A stretch of 34,437 bases of DNA, from the NCBI GenBank assembly GCA_903894425.1, contig CAITQC010000132.1:1-34437 (forward strand), given 5' to 3'. Position 1 is the stretch's first letter. Each line of letters opens with the position of its first letter. The notes beneath the pieces were generated by a model. The model searched no databases. It worked only from the letters and a program-made list of their open reading frames with translations, and was not told the DNA's origin. The stretch is from an uncultured Actinomycetes bacterium. GTDB lineage: Bacteria > Actinomycetota > Actinomycetes > Nanopelagicales > Nanopelagicaceae. Position numbers and translations under genes: made by a program. Shown here piece after piece: positions 9,618-19,847 of this stretch.

Positions 9618-10407
9618 CGATGGCTGCGCTCTTTCCGACCTGCAAAAATTCACGGTATGCATTAATTACCGTGGCTGGATCTCCACGTTGAATAAGCTTT
9701 CCTTTGTGCAGCCATGCAACATCGTTGCAAACATCTAACAAGGTCGCCATTGCATGGCTTACCAAAATGAGGGCGCGATCATCGCTTCGTAATTCCTTTA
9801 TTCGATTCAAAGATTTCTCTTTGAATTTTGCATCGCCGGTACTCAACGCTTCATCAACAATTAAAATATCTGGGCGCACAATGGCGGCAACAGAAAAAGC
9901 TAAACGGGCGTACATTCCCGATGAATATGTGCGCATCGGCGCATCGATGGCCTCACCTAGCTCTGAAAAATCAGCGATCTCTTCGAAGTGTGCATCGATT
10001 TCTTCGCGCGACATTCCAGCTGCTAAACCACCAAGGTAGACGTTATCGCGCCCAGACAATGATGGATTGAAGCCGACGCCCAGGGCCAGCAAGGTGCTTA
10101 CGCTTCCGAATACTTCAACACGGCCATGCGTCGGTGGCACGATTCCCGCCATTACTCGCATGAGTGAAGATTTACCTGCACCATTAGTGCCAATAATTCC
10201 TAAAACATGTCCATACTCGACATCAAGGTTTACATGATCAAGTGCATGAATCACGCGTGTTTGTTTTCCACCTCTACCAAAAGCTTTAAGGCGCGCTTTT
10301 AAAGTTGGTCGGCGTTCAATGGCAGTTGTATATGTAAGACCAAGGTCGCGAACCGAAACTGCAATTTCATTGGTTTTGTGAGAACTAGAGACGGACGGCA
10401 AATTCAC
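9604..10407 (-). CDS. Polysaccharide/teichoic-acid type ABC exporter, ATP-binding protein (Wzt/TagH-like)
   Basis: Walker A GTNGAGKSSLMR, signature YSSGMYARLAF, Walker B ILIVDEAL; GTG start. Confidence 0.92.
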   Translation of the reverse strand: MNLPSVSSSHKTNEIAVSVRDLGLTYTTAIERRPTLKARLKAFGRGGKQTRVIHALDHVNLDVEYGHVLGIIGTNGAGKSSLMRVMAGIVPPTHGRVEVFGSVSTLLALGVGFNPSLSGRDNVYLGGLAAGMSREEIDAHFEEIADFSELGEAIDAPMRTYSSGMYARLAFSVAAIVRPDILIVDEALSTGDAKFKEKSLNRIKELRSDDRALILVSHAMATLLDVCNDVAWLHKGKLIQRGDPATVINAYREFLQVGKSAAIDEDV

Positions 10408-11212
10408 GCTCCCTTGATAGGAAGAAATATGAACCTATTAAAAAGATTCCAATTGCCCAGCCAAGTGCAATCAGCAACTGTGAAAGTTGTGGGACTTGAC
10501 CATGAACTAATGCACGGGACCAACTATCAAGAATTGGAAATAATGGATTGAATAGTTGAAGGGTCCTTAGTTTTGGCTGCAGATCGCTGGCTTCATAAAG
10601 AATTGGTGACAAATAAAGAAGTGTCCGTGTCATATACGGCAGAAAATTTGCGATATCTCTGAAATATACATTTATGCAGGAAATCGTAATAGCCAATCCT
10701 AAAGCTAATAACAAAGCAATGAGCAGTATTGGAATTGCCCACAACATCTGCCAAGCAAATGAAAGTCCAAGCACGGTTCGGATGACCAAGAAAACCGCCA
10801 GTGTAGGCAAAAATTTAATTGCTGAAATCACTACTGCCGAGATTGGAAGCATGATGCGAGGGAATGCCGTATTTAGAATTAAACGCTGGCCTGCAGTTAT
10901 GGATTTCACTCCACCGGTAAGAGAGTTCGATACTAAGTAAAAAAGAAAAAGAGTCGCTGTGAGATGCGCATACCGCGTGCTATCGGATGAGCCGCGAATG
11001 ATGACTATCAGAAGGAAATACACCGCTGATAAAAGTAGCGGGTTAAGAATCAGCCATAACTGGCCAAATGCTGAATCGAAATGCTGTTCGCGAAGTTCAG
11101 AGCGTGAGTATTCTGCGATGAAAGTGCGGCGCGACCAAAGGGATTTCCAGTATTTGCGAAGTGGCGGCAGGCCAGCGCGAAATGGCTCGTAGACCTGCAG
11201 CGGTGTGCTCAC
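10385..11212 (-). CDS. Polysaccharide ABC exporter permease (Wzm/TagG-like, ABC-2)
   Basis: Six hydrophobic segments; SELREQHFDSAFGQLWLILNPLLLSAVYFLLI; adjacent to the Wzt-like ATPase. Confidence 0.9.
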   Translation of the reverse strand: MSTPLQVYEPFRAGLPPLRKYWKSLWSRRTFIAEYSRSELREQHFDSAFGQLWLILNPLLLSAVYFLLIVIIRGSSDSTRYAHLTATLFLFYLVSNSLTGGVKSITAGQRLILNTAFPRIMLPISAVVISAIKFLPTLAVFLVIRTVLGLSFAWQMLWAIPILLIALLLALGLAITISCINVYFRDIANFLPYMTRTLLYLSPILYEASDLQPKLRTLQLFNPLFPILDSWSRALVHGQVPQLSQLLIALGWAIGIFLIGSYFFLSREREFAVRL

Positions 11213-12219
11213 GGTCGTAAGGCTACCTTAGGGGCCAACGACTTTGGCGAGGTTAGAAAGCCAATGCCCCATGTCATATGCATGGTGAGCAAAATAAGTG
11301 GCAAAGAAACAAATTCAGCCAGAGATCTTCCAATTTTTGCCGATGCAAGAAGAATAAATAATGCATACGTCAATGCAGGGATGAAAAGAAGTGGCGAAAC
11401 AATTGCCCCAAGCAAGATTGATGAAAATACTCCAATAACAGTAAAGGGTGGAGCGAGATATCTGTAGTTGATTGTTCCTTCATGTCTGCGCGAAACTACT
11501 CGACGCCAACGTCCATATTCAAAATACTGCTTCGCAAGCGCCTTTACGCTTCCTCGCGGCCGATAGGTAACGACTAAGCGCGGATCGAAATACACGACTC
11601 CGCCAGCTGCACGTAATCGAAAATTCAACTCCCAATCTTGTGCTCGAGTAAATCTCTCATCGAATGCACCGACAGCAAGCAAAGCCTGTTTTCTGAAAGC
11701 ACCTAAATACACAGTATCGGCAGAGCCTGATTGGCCACCAGTGTGGAAACGTGATGCACCAACTCCTAGTGGGCTACGCATGGCACGGGCAACTGAGTTT
11801 TCAAAAATGCCTTGACCTTCGGCGGCCATAATGCCACCAACATTTACCGCACCCGTCTCTTTCAAAATCTCAAAGGCCAGCGCGAGATAATTCTTTGGAA
11901 TCTTTGAATGGCCATCAACGCGCACGATAATTGAATACTTTGTTGCTGCCACGGCAAGATTTAAACCTGTTGCAGTACGACCAGTTGGGTTTGCTACTAC
12001 AACAACTCGAGAGTCTTTATCAGCTAACTCCTGTGCAATTCTTTCTGTTCCATCATGCGATGGTCCAACCGCCAGAATAATCTCAATTGAGCCAGCAAAA
12101 TCCTGATCAAGAATCGCATTCACAGACTCTTCTAAATATTTGGATTCATTGAGAACTGGCAGGATCACCGAGATTTCAGGCTCCGGTGAGCCATATAACG
12201 CGTTTGCTGATGTCTCCAT
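11209..12219 (-). CDS. Family 2 glycosyltransferase, membrane-associated (ExoA-like)
   Basis: ISVILPVLNESKYLEESVNAILDQ, VRVDGHSKIP and RAQDWELNFRLRAAGG, plus C-terminal TM segments; ATG 12219 (METSAN...) chosen over GTG 12228. Confidence 0.88.
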   Translation of the reverse strand: METSANALYGSPEPEISVILPVLNESKYLEESVNAILDQDFAGSIEIILAVGPSHDGTERIAQELADKDSRVVVVANPTGRTATGLNLAVAATKYSIIVRVDGHSKIPKNYLALAFEILKETGAVNVGGIMAAEGQGIFENSVARAMRSPLGVGASRFHTGGQSGSADTVYLGAFRKQALLAVGAFDERFTRAQDWELNFRLRAAGGVVYFDPRLVVTYRPRGSVKALAKQYFEYGRWRRVVSRRHEGTINYRYLAPPFTVIGVFSSILLGAIVSPLLFIPALTYALFILLASAKIGRSLAEFVSLPLILLTMHMTWGIGFLTSPKSLAPKVALRP

Positions 12220-12243
12220 AACCCCCACACCGTATCGTCCAAG

Positions 12244-12249
12244 TAGTCT
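12244..12249 (+). promoter_or_regulatory. -10 element TAGTCT, LCP gene (leaderless)
   Basis: TAGTCT-TACCCG-GTG(12256). Confidence 0.5.
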
Positions 12250-12255
12250 TACCCG

Positions 12256-13383
12256 GTGAAAGCGACGCGACCAATACGGATTATTACCTCACTATCTCTG
12301 GCTGTGGTCGTCATCTCTGCATTTTCTTGGCTGGGTTTAGGCCAAGTAAGCGGTGCCATTAATCGCGTTGATGTATTTGGTTCACTTACTAAGCGCCCCG
12401 ATAAACCAACCTCTGCACTTAACTACTTACTTGTGGGATCTGATACACGTGTTGGATTAACTAAAGAGCAATCAAAACTCTTACGCGTTGGTACTACAAA
12501 GTCGGCAGCTGGGGCTCGATCAGACACCATGCTTTTGGTTCACATCAGCAAAGCACGAGATAAAGCAACGATTATTTCGATTCCTCGAGATTCTCTAGTA
12601 ACAATTCCTGAACATGAATCTTCTTTATACAAAGGTAAAATTGTTGCTGCAGCTCCAGGAAAAATTAATGCTGCCTTTGCTTGGGGTGGTGCGCCATTAC
12701 TTATTCAAACTATTGAGCAAGAATCAAATGTAAAAATAGATCATTACATTGAGATTGGATTTGCCGGTTTTGCCGATATCGTGGATGCGTTAGGTGGAAT
12801 CCAAGTTTGCACAAAGAGAGACATTGATGATCCTAAAAGCCATCTTGTTTTAGCAGCCGGGATACATACTCTCGATGGAGTAGAAGCTTTGAAATATGTT
12901 CGAACACGTGACTTCGATGGTATGGGCGACCTTGGGCGCATGCAACGTCAGCAACAGTTCATGAGTGCCGTACTTCGCAAAGTAACAAGTACAGGTGTCT
13001 TGCTCAATCCAATCAAACTCGTAAATTTCTTTAATGCAGCGATTGCAACGGTGCAGACCGACTCTGAACTCAATCGTAATGACCTCATAGTCTTAGCCAA
13101 GCAGCTGAAAAATCTTTCGCCAAGTAAAGTCCGAACTCTGACGATTCCTTTGGGAAATGCAAATGCACGAGTGGATGGTCTTGGTTCGGTTGTGACCTGG
13201 GATTCAGTACTAGCCCCAGATCTTTTCAATAGATTACGGGAAGATCTGCCACTTATTGATGAAGTTACCCCGTCTCCTTCGGCATCCTCCAGCGCATCTG
13301 CCAGCGCATCTGCAACCCCAACTGTGATTGATAAATTCAAGACTCGTACCGCCGATGAAAACCCTTGCGGAGCGCTGAAGTAA
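12256..13383 (+). CDS. LytR-CpsA-Psr (LCP) family cell-wall polymer ligase
   Basis: NYLLVGSDTR, ARSDTMLLVHI, TIISIPRDSLVTIP and RTRDFDGMGDLGRMQRQQQF; N-terminal TM; GTG start; Ser/Ala-rich tail. Confidence 0.94.
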   Translation: MKATRPIRIITSLSLAVVVISAFSWLGLGQVSGAINRVDVFGSLTKRPDKPTSALNYLLVGSDTRVGLTKEQSKLLRVGTTKSAAGARSDTMLLVHISKARDKATIISIPRDSLVTIPEHESSLYKGKIVAAAPGKINAAFAWGGAPLLIQTIEQESNVKIDHYIEIGFAGFADIVDALGGIQVCTKRDIDDPKSHLVLAAGIHTLDGVEALKYVRTRDFDGMGDLGRMQRQQQFMSAVLRKVTSTGVLLNPIKLVNFFNAAIATVQTDSELNRNDLIVLAKQLKNLSPSKVRTLTIPLGNANARVDGLGSVVTWDSVLAPDLFNRLREDLPLIDEVTPSPSASSSASASASATPTVIDKFKTRTADENPCGALK

Positions 13384-13386
13384 ACT
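13381..13386 (+). promoter_or_regulatory. -10 element TAAACT, UDP-glucose dehydrogenase (leaderless)
   Basis: TAAACT-CGCGCCC-ATG(13394); the first three bases are the LCP stop codon. Confidence 0.45.
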
Positions 13387-13393
13387 CGCGCCC

Positions 13394-14704
13394 ATGGATT
13401 TGAAACTCTCAGTTATCGGCTGCGGCTATTTAGGTGCCACACATGCAGCATGTATGTCTTCACTCGGCTTCAACGTAATCGGCGTAGACACCGACCCAAA
13501 TAAAGTAGCGATGCTGCAAAAAGGCGAGCTCCCTTTTTATGAACCAGGCCTAGATACTTTGCTTGCCGCAGAAATGAAAACTGGTCGGCTTTCTTTCACA
13601 ACTGATTTTTCAGCAATCAAAGATGCTGATGTTCACTTTGTTTGTGTTGGAACACCACAGAGCAAGGATGGCCTAGCCGCAGATTTAACGTATGTGCGTT
13701 CAGCGGTTGCCGAGATTGCGCCACATCTTAAAGCTGGATCTTTGGTTGTTGGAAAATCAACTGTTCCGGTCGGAACTGCTCAGTCGCTACGTGATGAGTT
13801 AGCAATAACTGCACCGCATGCAGATCTTGCATGGAATCCTGAATTCCTGCGCGAAGGTTTTGCTGTGGAAGATACCTTGACACCAAATCGTTTAGTGGTT
13901 GGTGTTGCAAATGATCGTGCCGAAGAGATTTTAAGGCAAGTTTATGAGCCCGTAATCGCACTTGGAACTCCATGGATTCGTGCAGATTTACCAACGGCTG
14001 AACTAGTTAAAGTTGCAGCAAACTCATTTCTTGCAACAAAGATTTCATTTATTAATGCAATGGCTGAAGTCTGCGAAGCAGCTGGTGGCGATGTCACCGT
14101 TCTTGCGCAGGCAATTGGTTACGACCCCCGTATCGGTAATAAATTCTTACAGGCAGGTATTGGTTTCGGTGGCGGATGTTTGCCAAAAGATATCCGTGCC
14201 TTTATGGCGCGTGCCGAAGAGCTTGGCGCAAAGCAAGCTCTTGAGTTCTTGCGCGAAATCGATGCAATTAACCTTCGTGCGCGTCAGCGAGTTATTGACG
14301 TTGTCCGCAGCGAACTTTCAGATGATCTAACGCAGTACAAAATCGCCGTTCTTGGAGCAACTTTCAAGCCAGATAGCGATGACGTGCGTGATTCTCCAGC
14401 TTTAGACATTGCTGCTCAGTTGCAGGCAGCTGGGGCACATGTTGTTGTGCATGACCCAAAGGGCATAGAGCCTGCACGCAAGCGTTTTCCAAATCTTCAA
14501 TATGCTGAAGTGGTTACCGATGCTGTTAAAGATGCCGACTTAATCCTGCATTTAACTGAGTGGAAGGAATATCGCGCAATCGACCCAACAAAGATTTCTC
14601 CACTAGTTAAAAATAAAATAATTATCGATGGTCGAAATATGCTTGATCGCGATTTATGGCGTTCTGCCGGATGGAAATTCCACGCGCTAGGGCGTACAGA
14701 TTAA
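13394..14704 (+). CDS. UDP-glucose 6-dehydrogenase
   Basis: SVIGCGYLGATHAACMSSLGFNVIGVDTD, NPEFLREGFAVEDTLTPNRLV, GIGFGGGCLPKDIRAF (catalytic Cys). Confidence 0.95.
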   Translation: MDLKLSVIGCGYLGATHAACMSSLGFNVIGVDTDPNKVAMLQKGELPFYEPGLDTLLAAEMKTGRLSFTTDFSAIKDADVHFVCVGTPQSKDGLAADLTYVRSAVAEIAPHLKAGSLVVGKSTVPVGTAQSLRDELAITAPHADLAWNPEFLREGFAVEDTLTPNRLVVGVANDRAEEILRQVYEPVIALGTPWIRADLPTAELVKVAANSFLATKISFINAMAEVCEAAGGDVTVLAQAIGYDPRIGNKFLQAGIGFGGGCLPKDIRAFMARAEELGAKQALEFLREIDAINLRARQRVIDVVRSELSDDLTQYKIAVLGATFKPDSDDVRDSPALDIAAQLQAAGAHVVVHDPKGIEPARKRFPNLQYAEVVTDAVKDADLILHLTEWKEYRAIDPTKISPLVKNKIIIDGRNMLDRDLWRSAGWKFHALGRTD

Positions 14705-14735
14705 CGAGCAAGAAACTATCGACGCAGTCCTTGCA

Positions 14736-15098
14736 ATGAAAACTTGGGCTGTAGTTGGTCTTGGAAACAACCCGGAGCGTGCCGCCTTCGGAGTTGCCAA
14801 ACTCTTGCAAGAAAAGGGCCATCTAATAATCCCGGTCTATCCTCGGGCCGAAGTTGTTCATGGCCAGACCGGATATAAATCTCTGGCGCAAATTCCTCAG
14901 AGCGTTGATGTCGTTGATTGCTTTGTAAATTCAAATCTCGTCGGAAAAGTTGTAGATGAAGCGATTGCAATCGGAGCAAAAGCCGTGTGGCTGCAACTCG
15001 ATGTTATAGATCAAGATGCTGTAGAACGTGCACAAGCTGCAGGTTTATTAACTGTAATGGATCGCTGCCCGGCGATTGAATATAGTAAGAAAAACTAA
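14736..15098 (+). CDS. CoA-binding domain protein (YccU-like)
   Basis: [35 protein letters not shown]...; [12 protein letters not shown]. Confidence 0.88.
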   Translation: MKTWAVVGLGNNPERAAFGVAKLLQEKGHLIIPVYPRAEVVHGQTGYKSLAQIPQSVDVVDCFVNSNLVGKVVDEAIAIGAKAVWLQLDVIDQDAVERAQAAGLLTVMDRCPAIEYSKKN

Positions 15099-15601
15099 AA
15101 ACCTGTCTTATGTGTTCGACGCGCAGTGAGATTGGCGCCTTTTGCTTTAGCCTCAATGTTTATTTCCTTTAAGGCATCTGCAACTTTCGAACTAATCGCA
15201 GCATCTGAAATTCCTAAGATGCGTGCTGCCAGCAATGCGGCGTTCTTAGCGTTTCCGACTCCAACCGTTGCGACAGGAACGCCGGCGGGCATCTGTACGA
15301 TTGAAAGCAAAGAGTCCATTCCGTCAAGATTCTTAAGTGCAACAGGCACGCCAATTACCGGCAGGGTTGTTAAAGATGCAACCATTCCTGGTAAGTGTGC
15401 TGCTCCACCTGCGCCCGCAATAATTACTTTGAAACCTTTGCTTTGTGCACTTTGTGCAAACTCCACCATTTCAATGGGCATGCGATGTGCAGAAACAACA
15501 TCTGCTTCATAAGAAATTCCCAAGTGATCTAGAACCTTGGCAGCTTCTTCCATCACTGGCCAATCAGAATCTGATCCCATGATGATTGCTACATCACTCA
15601 T
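15095..15601 (-). CDS. purE: N5-carboxyaminoimidazole ribonucleotide mutase
   Basis: [55 protein letters not shown]. Confidence 0.96.
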   Translation of the reverse strand: MSDVAIIMGSDSDWPVMEEAAKVLDHLGISYEADVVSAHRMPIEMVEFAQSAQSKGFKVIIAGAGGAAHLPGMVASLTTLPVIGVPVALKNLDGMDSLLSIVQMPAGVPVATVGVGNAKNAALLAARILGISDAAISSKVADALKEINIEAKAKGANLTARRTHKTGF

Positions 15602-16706
15602 CAATTTCTCCGCTCAGGTAATCAAGTGCATGTTGAACTTCCTGGGTTAATTCTACGAGGTTATCTCCCAGCAAATTAACATGGCCAATCTTGCGGCCTG
15701 AGCGTACTTCCTTCATGTAGTGATGAAATTTTAGTGAAGGTGTTCGTGCCATTAGGTGAAGATATGGACGATACATATCTCTCTTTTCGCCACCCAAAAT
15801 ATTTCCCATAACTGCGATTGGTGCCGTCATTTCTGGGCTACCTAGCGGCAGATCAAGTACGGCACGAAGGTGCTGTTCAAACTGACTTGTAACTGCGCCC
15901 TCAATGGTCCAGTGACCAGAGTTGTGTGGTCGCATTGCTAACTCATTGACAAATAAATCTTCACCTTTTACAAAGATTTCAACAGCCATGACTCCAATAA
16001 CTCCAATTTCAGCTGCAATATCCAGTGCAAGCTTCTGTGCCTTCTGGTTCAACTCATCAGAGAGTAGCGGGGCCGGTGAAATTGTCATTGTGCAGATTCC
16101 ATCGCGCTGAACTGTTTGTGTTGGTGACCATGTAGTTGCTTGCCCATGTGGTGAGCGCGCAACCATCACCGCAATTTCAAAGTCAAACTCGATTAACTCC
16201 TCAACTAGAACTTTTCCCAACTCTTTAATAACTGCAGTTAGTTCGAGTCCATCATTAACTCTCCAGACCCCACGCCCGTCGTAACCACCTGAAATTGCTT
16301 TAGCAATAACAGGAAAGGTTGTTATTTGCGAAGCATCTGTGACAACCCAGCTCTTAGGAGATGGAAAACTCTTGAGACGTTCACGCATTGCAGCTTTATC
16401 CTGTGAATAGAGGAAGCTTGCTGAACTTGGCCGCACTACAACGCCATCGGCTTCAAGCGCCTTGATAATGCTTAAAGGAATTAACTCATGTTCGAAAGTT
16501 ACGACATCACATTTACGTGCAAAGGCACGAACGGTTTCCAGATCTTTGTAGTCACCAACTACATGGTGAGAGATTTGAGCAGCACTGTCATTTGAATCAT
16601 TGGCTAGCAACAACAAGTTGATGCCAAGGGCTGTAGCTGGCGCAATACTCATGCGTGCCAACTGCCCGGCGCCAATAACGCCTACTGTCGGAAATGGCTT
16701 GCTCAC
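15594..16706 (-). CDS. purK: N5-carboxyaminoimidazole ribonucleotide synthase
   Basis: [32 protein letters not shown]-grasp; [24 protein letters not shown]; adjacent to purE. Confidence 0.95.
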   Translation of the reverse strand: MSKPFPTVGVIGAGQLARMSIAPATALGINLLLLANDSNDSAAQISHHVVGDYKDLETVRAFARKCDVVTFEHELIPLSIIKALEADGVVVRPSSASFLYSQDKAAMRERLKSFPSPKSWVVTDASQITTFPVIAKAISGGYDGRGVWRVNDGLELTAVIKELGKVLVEELIEFDFEIAVMVARSPHGQATTWSPTQTVQRDGICTMTISPAPLLSDELNQKAQKLALDIAAEIGVIGVMAVEIFVKGEDLFVNELAMRPHNSGHWTIEGAVTSQFEQHLRAVLDLPLGSPEMTAPIAVMGNILGGEKRDMYRPYLHLMARTPSLKFHHYMKEVRSGRKIGHVNLLGDNLVELTQEVQHALDYLSGEIDE

Positions 16707-16710
16707 TGGC

Positions 16711-17469
16711 TTATCGTAGATGAACTACGTCACCGGCTTGAACATGAGTGCCTGAGTCTAAAACCAACTCTCCACGAGGCGAGATTGCGATTGCAACTCC
16801 TTTTTCGATTTGATCATTTGGGTAATGAATCTGAACTCTAGTTCCAAGAGTTGAACTTAAGGATTTATAGAGTTCGGCAATTGATTGATCACCTTGGTCC
16901 CAGGCTGCAAAATTTATTTCAAATTGAGACAAAATCTTGGCTAACAAATGGTTTCGATCGATATTTTCTACACCTTCAATTGCCAGAGAAGTAGCGGTAG
17001 GTACAGGTAACTCTTGCGCGGTCATTCCTACATTTATTCCTATTCCAACTATCACGCCTTCTCCGGCGATTTCGGCAATTAATCCTGAAACTTTCTTTTC
17101 ATTTATCAAAATATCATTAGGCCATTTAACACTTGCTCCATATGGCTTGAGAGTTTGAGCAACTGAGACTCCTGCAATTAAGGCAATCCAGCCCCAATCT
17201 TCTTTATCTCTCTCTGGCTCTAAGTAGAAAGAAAAAAGGAGTGCACTATTTTTTGGTGCTTCAAATGTACGTGACATTCTTCCGCGCCCTGATCTTTGAA
17301 AATTTGCAGTGACCACATCTCCGGGTTTGGCTTTCCCATCATTTGCGCGCTCCACCAGAAGGTTTTGGGTTGACGCGGTGACATCAACCACGCTTACTCG
17401 CCAGTACTGCGTAACTAAAGAGTTGATGAGCACTTTATCCAGTGCCGCTCTTAGCATTTGCTTGCCCAT
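16711..17469 (-). CDS. birA: Biotin--[acetyl-CoA carboxylase] ligase (lacks N-terminal HTH)
   Basis: [49 protein letters not shown]; start re-assigned from 17505 to ATG 17469 ([12 protein letters not shown]). Confidence 0.93.
   Translation of the reverse strand: MGKQMLRAALDKVLINSLVTQYWRVSVVDVTASTQNLLVERANDGKAKPGDVVTANFQRSGRGRMSRTFEAPKNSALLFSFYLEPERDKEDWGWIALIAGVSVAQTLKPYGASVKWPNDILINEKKVSGLIAEIAGEGVIVGIGINVGMTAQELPVPTATSLAIEGVENIDRNHLLAKILSQFEINFAAWDQGDQSIAELYKSLSSTLGTRVQIHYPNDQIEKGVAIAISPRGELVLDSGTHVQAGDVVHLR
16713..16718 (-). promoter_or_regulatory. -10 element TACGAT, purK (leaderless)
   Basis: TACGAT-AAGCCA-GTG(16706); overlaps the birA stop codon. Confidence 0.4.
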
Positions 17470-17487
17470 GACATGTACCGTAGGGGC
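17470..17487. promoter_or_regulatory. Putative 18-bp bidirectional leaderless promoter between birA and accD
   Basis: gacatgTACCGTAggggc: TACCGT+6 nt+ATG on plus, TACGGT+7 nt+ATG on minus; the hexamers overlap at 17476-17482. Confidence 0.6.
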
Positions 17488-19059
17488 ATGAGCCGTGATC
17501 TGCATACTACTGCCGGAAAAATTGAAGATCTACGCGCGCGAATTGAGGAAGCGGTACACGCTGGCTCGGCGCGCGCAGTTGAAAAGCAACATGCCAAGGG
17601 CAAGAACACTGCCCGTGAACGTATTGAAATGCTCGTTGACCCAGATTCATTTACTGAAATCGATGAGTTCGCACGCCATCGCTCTACCGCCTTTGGGATG
17701 GAAAATAACCGTCCTTACGGTGATGGTGTAGTTATTGGTACTGCAACAGTTGATGGAAGACCAATCGCTCTGTACTCACAAGATTTCACCATCATGGGCG
17801 GATCGCTCGGTGAAGTTCATGCTGAAAAAATAGTAAAGATCGCAGAGTTCGCGTTAAAGAGTGGTATTCCACTTATTGGTATTAATGACTCAGGTGGTGC
17901 ACGTATTCAAGAAGGCGTTGCCTCTCTTGCTGGCTACGGAAAGATTTTCCGTCTAAACACTCGCTCCTCCGGTGTAATACCTCAGATCTCACTGATTCTT
18001 GGACCATGCGCGGGTGGTTCAGCGTATTCGCCAGCACTTACAGATTTCACTGTGATGGTTAATGAGACATCGCACATGTTTATCACTGGTCCAGATGTTA
18101 TTAAAACCGTTACTGGTGAAGAAGTTGGAATGGAAGAGTTAGGTGGGGCGCGCACTCACAATACTCGTACCGGTAATTCTCATTACTTAGCTGAAAATGA
18201 AGCCGATGCAATTGATTATGTGAAGGCACTGCTTTCATATCTGCCATCAAATAATATGGATGGTGTTCCACATCTGCCCCCAACCCAAACACTTGAAAAA
18301 AATGTAACAGATATCGCCTTAGATACTTTGATTCCAGATAGCCCTAATCAGCCATACGACATGAAGGTTCTAATTCAAGCCCTTGTTGATGAGGGCGAAT
18401 TCCTTGAAGTTCATGCTCTGTATGCGCCTAATATTGTTGTTGGCTTCGCCCGCATCGAAGGCGAATCGATTGGAATTATTGCAAACCAACCAAATCAGCT
18501 AGCTGGAACTTTGGATATTAACTCAAGCGAAAAAGCTGCACGTTTCTTACGTTTCTGCGACGCTTTTAATATTCCAATCCTAACTCTTGTTGATGTTCCA
18601 GGGTTTTTACCTGGAACTGAGCAAGAGTGGGATGGCATCATTCGTCGCGGAGCAAAGTTGCTCTACGCATACGCTGAAGCTTCAGTTCCATTGGTAACTT
18701 TGATTACACGTAAAGCATATGGCGGAGCATTTATTGTTATGGGATCTAAGTATTTGGGTAGCGATATTAACTTTGCATGGCCGAGCGCTGAAATTGCAGT
18801 GATGGGTGCACAAGGCGCAGTAAATATTTTGTATCGTAAAGAACTCGCCGATGCCAAGGATCCCGTTGCTACTCGTACCCAGTTAGTTGATGACTACAAC
18901 GAATCACTTGCAAATCCATATCTGGCTGCCGAGCGCGGAACTATTGATACGGTCATCGAACCAAATCAATCGCGCGCATACATCACCAAGGCATTTAGAA
19001 CACTGCGCACAAAACGAGACACATTGCCAGCCCGCAAACATGGAAATATTCCGCTGTAA
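17488..19059 (+). CDS. accD: Acyl-CoA/propionyl-CoA carboxylase beta (carboxyltransferase) subunit
   Basis: [50 protein letters not shown]; start re-assigned to ATG 17488 ([11 protein letters not shown]). Confidence 0.95.
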   Translation: MSRDLHTTAGKIEDLRARIEEAVHAGSARAVEKQHAKGKNTARERIEMLVDPDSFTEIDEFARHRSTAFGMENNRPYGDGVVIGTATVDGRPIALYSQDFTIMGGSLGEVHAEKIVKIAEFALKSGIPLIGINDSGGARIQEGVASLAGYGKIFRLNTRSSGVIPQISLILGPCAGGSAYSPALTDFTVMVNETSHMFITGPDVIKTVTGEEVGMEELGGARTHNTRTGNSHYLAENEADAIDYVKALLSYLPSNNMDGVPHLPPTQTLEKNVTDIALDTLIPDSPNQPYDMKVLIQALVDEGEFLEVHALYAPNIVVGFARIEGESIGIIANQPNQLAGTLDINSSEKAARFLRFCDAFNIPILTLVDVPGFLPGTEQEWDGIIRRGAKLLYAYAEASVPLVTLITRKAYGGAFIVMGSKYLGSDINFAWPSAEIAVMGAQGAVNILYRKELADAKDPVATRTQLVDDYNESLANPYLAAERGTIDTVIEPNQSRAYITKAFRTLRTKRDTLPARKHGNIPL

Positions 19060-19241
19060 TGGAGTTTTCAATTACAAAGGGTGAGCCAACTCCAGAGGAG
19101 CTACTGGCGATTCATTTAGTTATGTCACGCCATAAACGCGAAGAGTTGAAGCCTGTAATCCGCAGAAGTGTCTATGGTTTGCCACAGCTTCGCCAAGCAC
19201 TGCCTCACCAAATTACTTTCGGCGCACGAAAGAACGCATAA
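19059..19241 (+). CDS. accE: Acyl-CoA carboxylase epsilon subunit
   Basis: FSITKGEPTPEELLAIHLVMSRH is typical of small actinobacterial AccE; TAATG overlap with accD and precedes maf. Confidence 0.88.
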   Translation: MEFSITKGEPTPEELLAIHLVMSRHKREELKPVIRRSVYGLPQLRQALPHQITFGARKNA

Positions 19242-19244
19242 CTT

Positions 19245-19847
19245 ATGCCACGTATCGTTTTAGCTTCCGCATCTGCGTCCAGACGCCGCCTACTTGAATC
19301 TGCAGGATTAAAGCCAACAATTATGGTTAGCCATGTTGATGAAGAAACGGATTTCTTTAATGCCATGACGCCTTCAGACATGGTTATTGCTTTAGCAATT
19401 ACCAAAGCTCATACAATCCGCGAACAGATTGATTTTCCAGCAATCATTATCGGCTGCGATTCAACCTTTGAGTTTGAGGGTTTATCTCTTGGCAAGCCAG
19501 CTACGCCCGAGATCGCTATCGAACGTGCTTCACGTGTGCGCGCGCATTCAGGTCTTCTGCACACCGGGCACTGCATCATAGATACAAGCAAAGACAAAGA
19601 GATTTCTAGCATCGTGACCACCAAAGTTACATTTGACGATATGACCGATGATGAAATTGCAGATTATGTTGCAAGTGGCGAACCGCTACATGTAGCAGGC
19701 GGCTTTACTCTCGATGGTTTTAGTTCGCCATTTATTCCTTCAATCGAGGGTGACTACACAAATGTTGTCGGAATTTCAATGCCATTTTTGCGAAAGGCAT
19801 TTGGACAACTTGGATATTCATGGCCAGAGGTTAAGGTGATGCAATGA
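19245..19847 (+). CDS. maf: Maf family nucleotide pyrophosphatase
   Basis: [39 protein letters not shown]. Confidence 0.95.
   Translation: MPRIVLASASASRRRLLESAGLKPTIMVSHVDEETDFFNAMTPSDMVIALAITKAHTIREQIDFPAIIIGCDSTFEFEGLSLGKPATPEIAIERASRVRAHSGLLHTGHCIIDTSKDKEISSIVTTKVTFDDMTDDEIADYVASGEPLHVAGGFTLDGFSSPFIPSIEGDYTNVVGISMPFLRKAFGQLGYSWPEVKVMQ

Noticed and set aside
12220-12255. Leaderless promoter for the GT2 gene (TACGGT at 12229-12234)
   Set aside because: Spacing to ATG 12219 is 9 nt, and the hexamer directly abuts GTG 12228; it does not fit the 6-7 nt pattern, so it was left out of the set.
17458-17505. True CDS overlap between birA and accD from ORF-track starts
   Set aside because: The longest-ORF starts extend beyond family-typical N-termini; the internal ATGs 17469 and 17488 match homologues and create symmetric promoter spacing.
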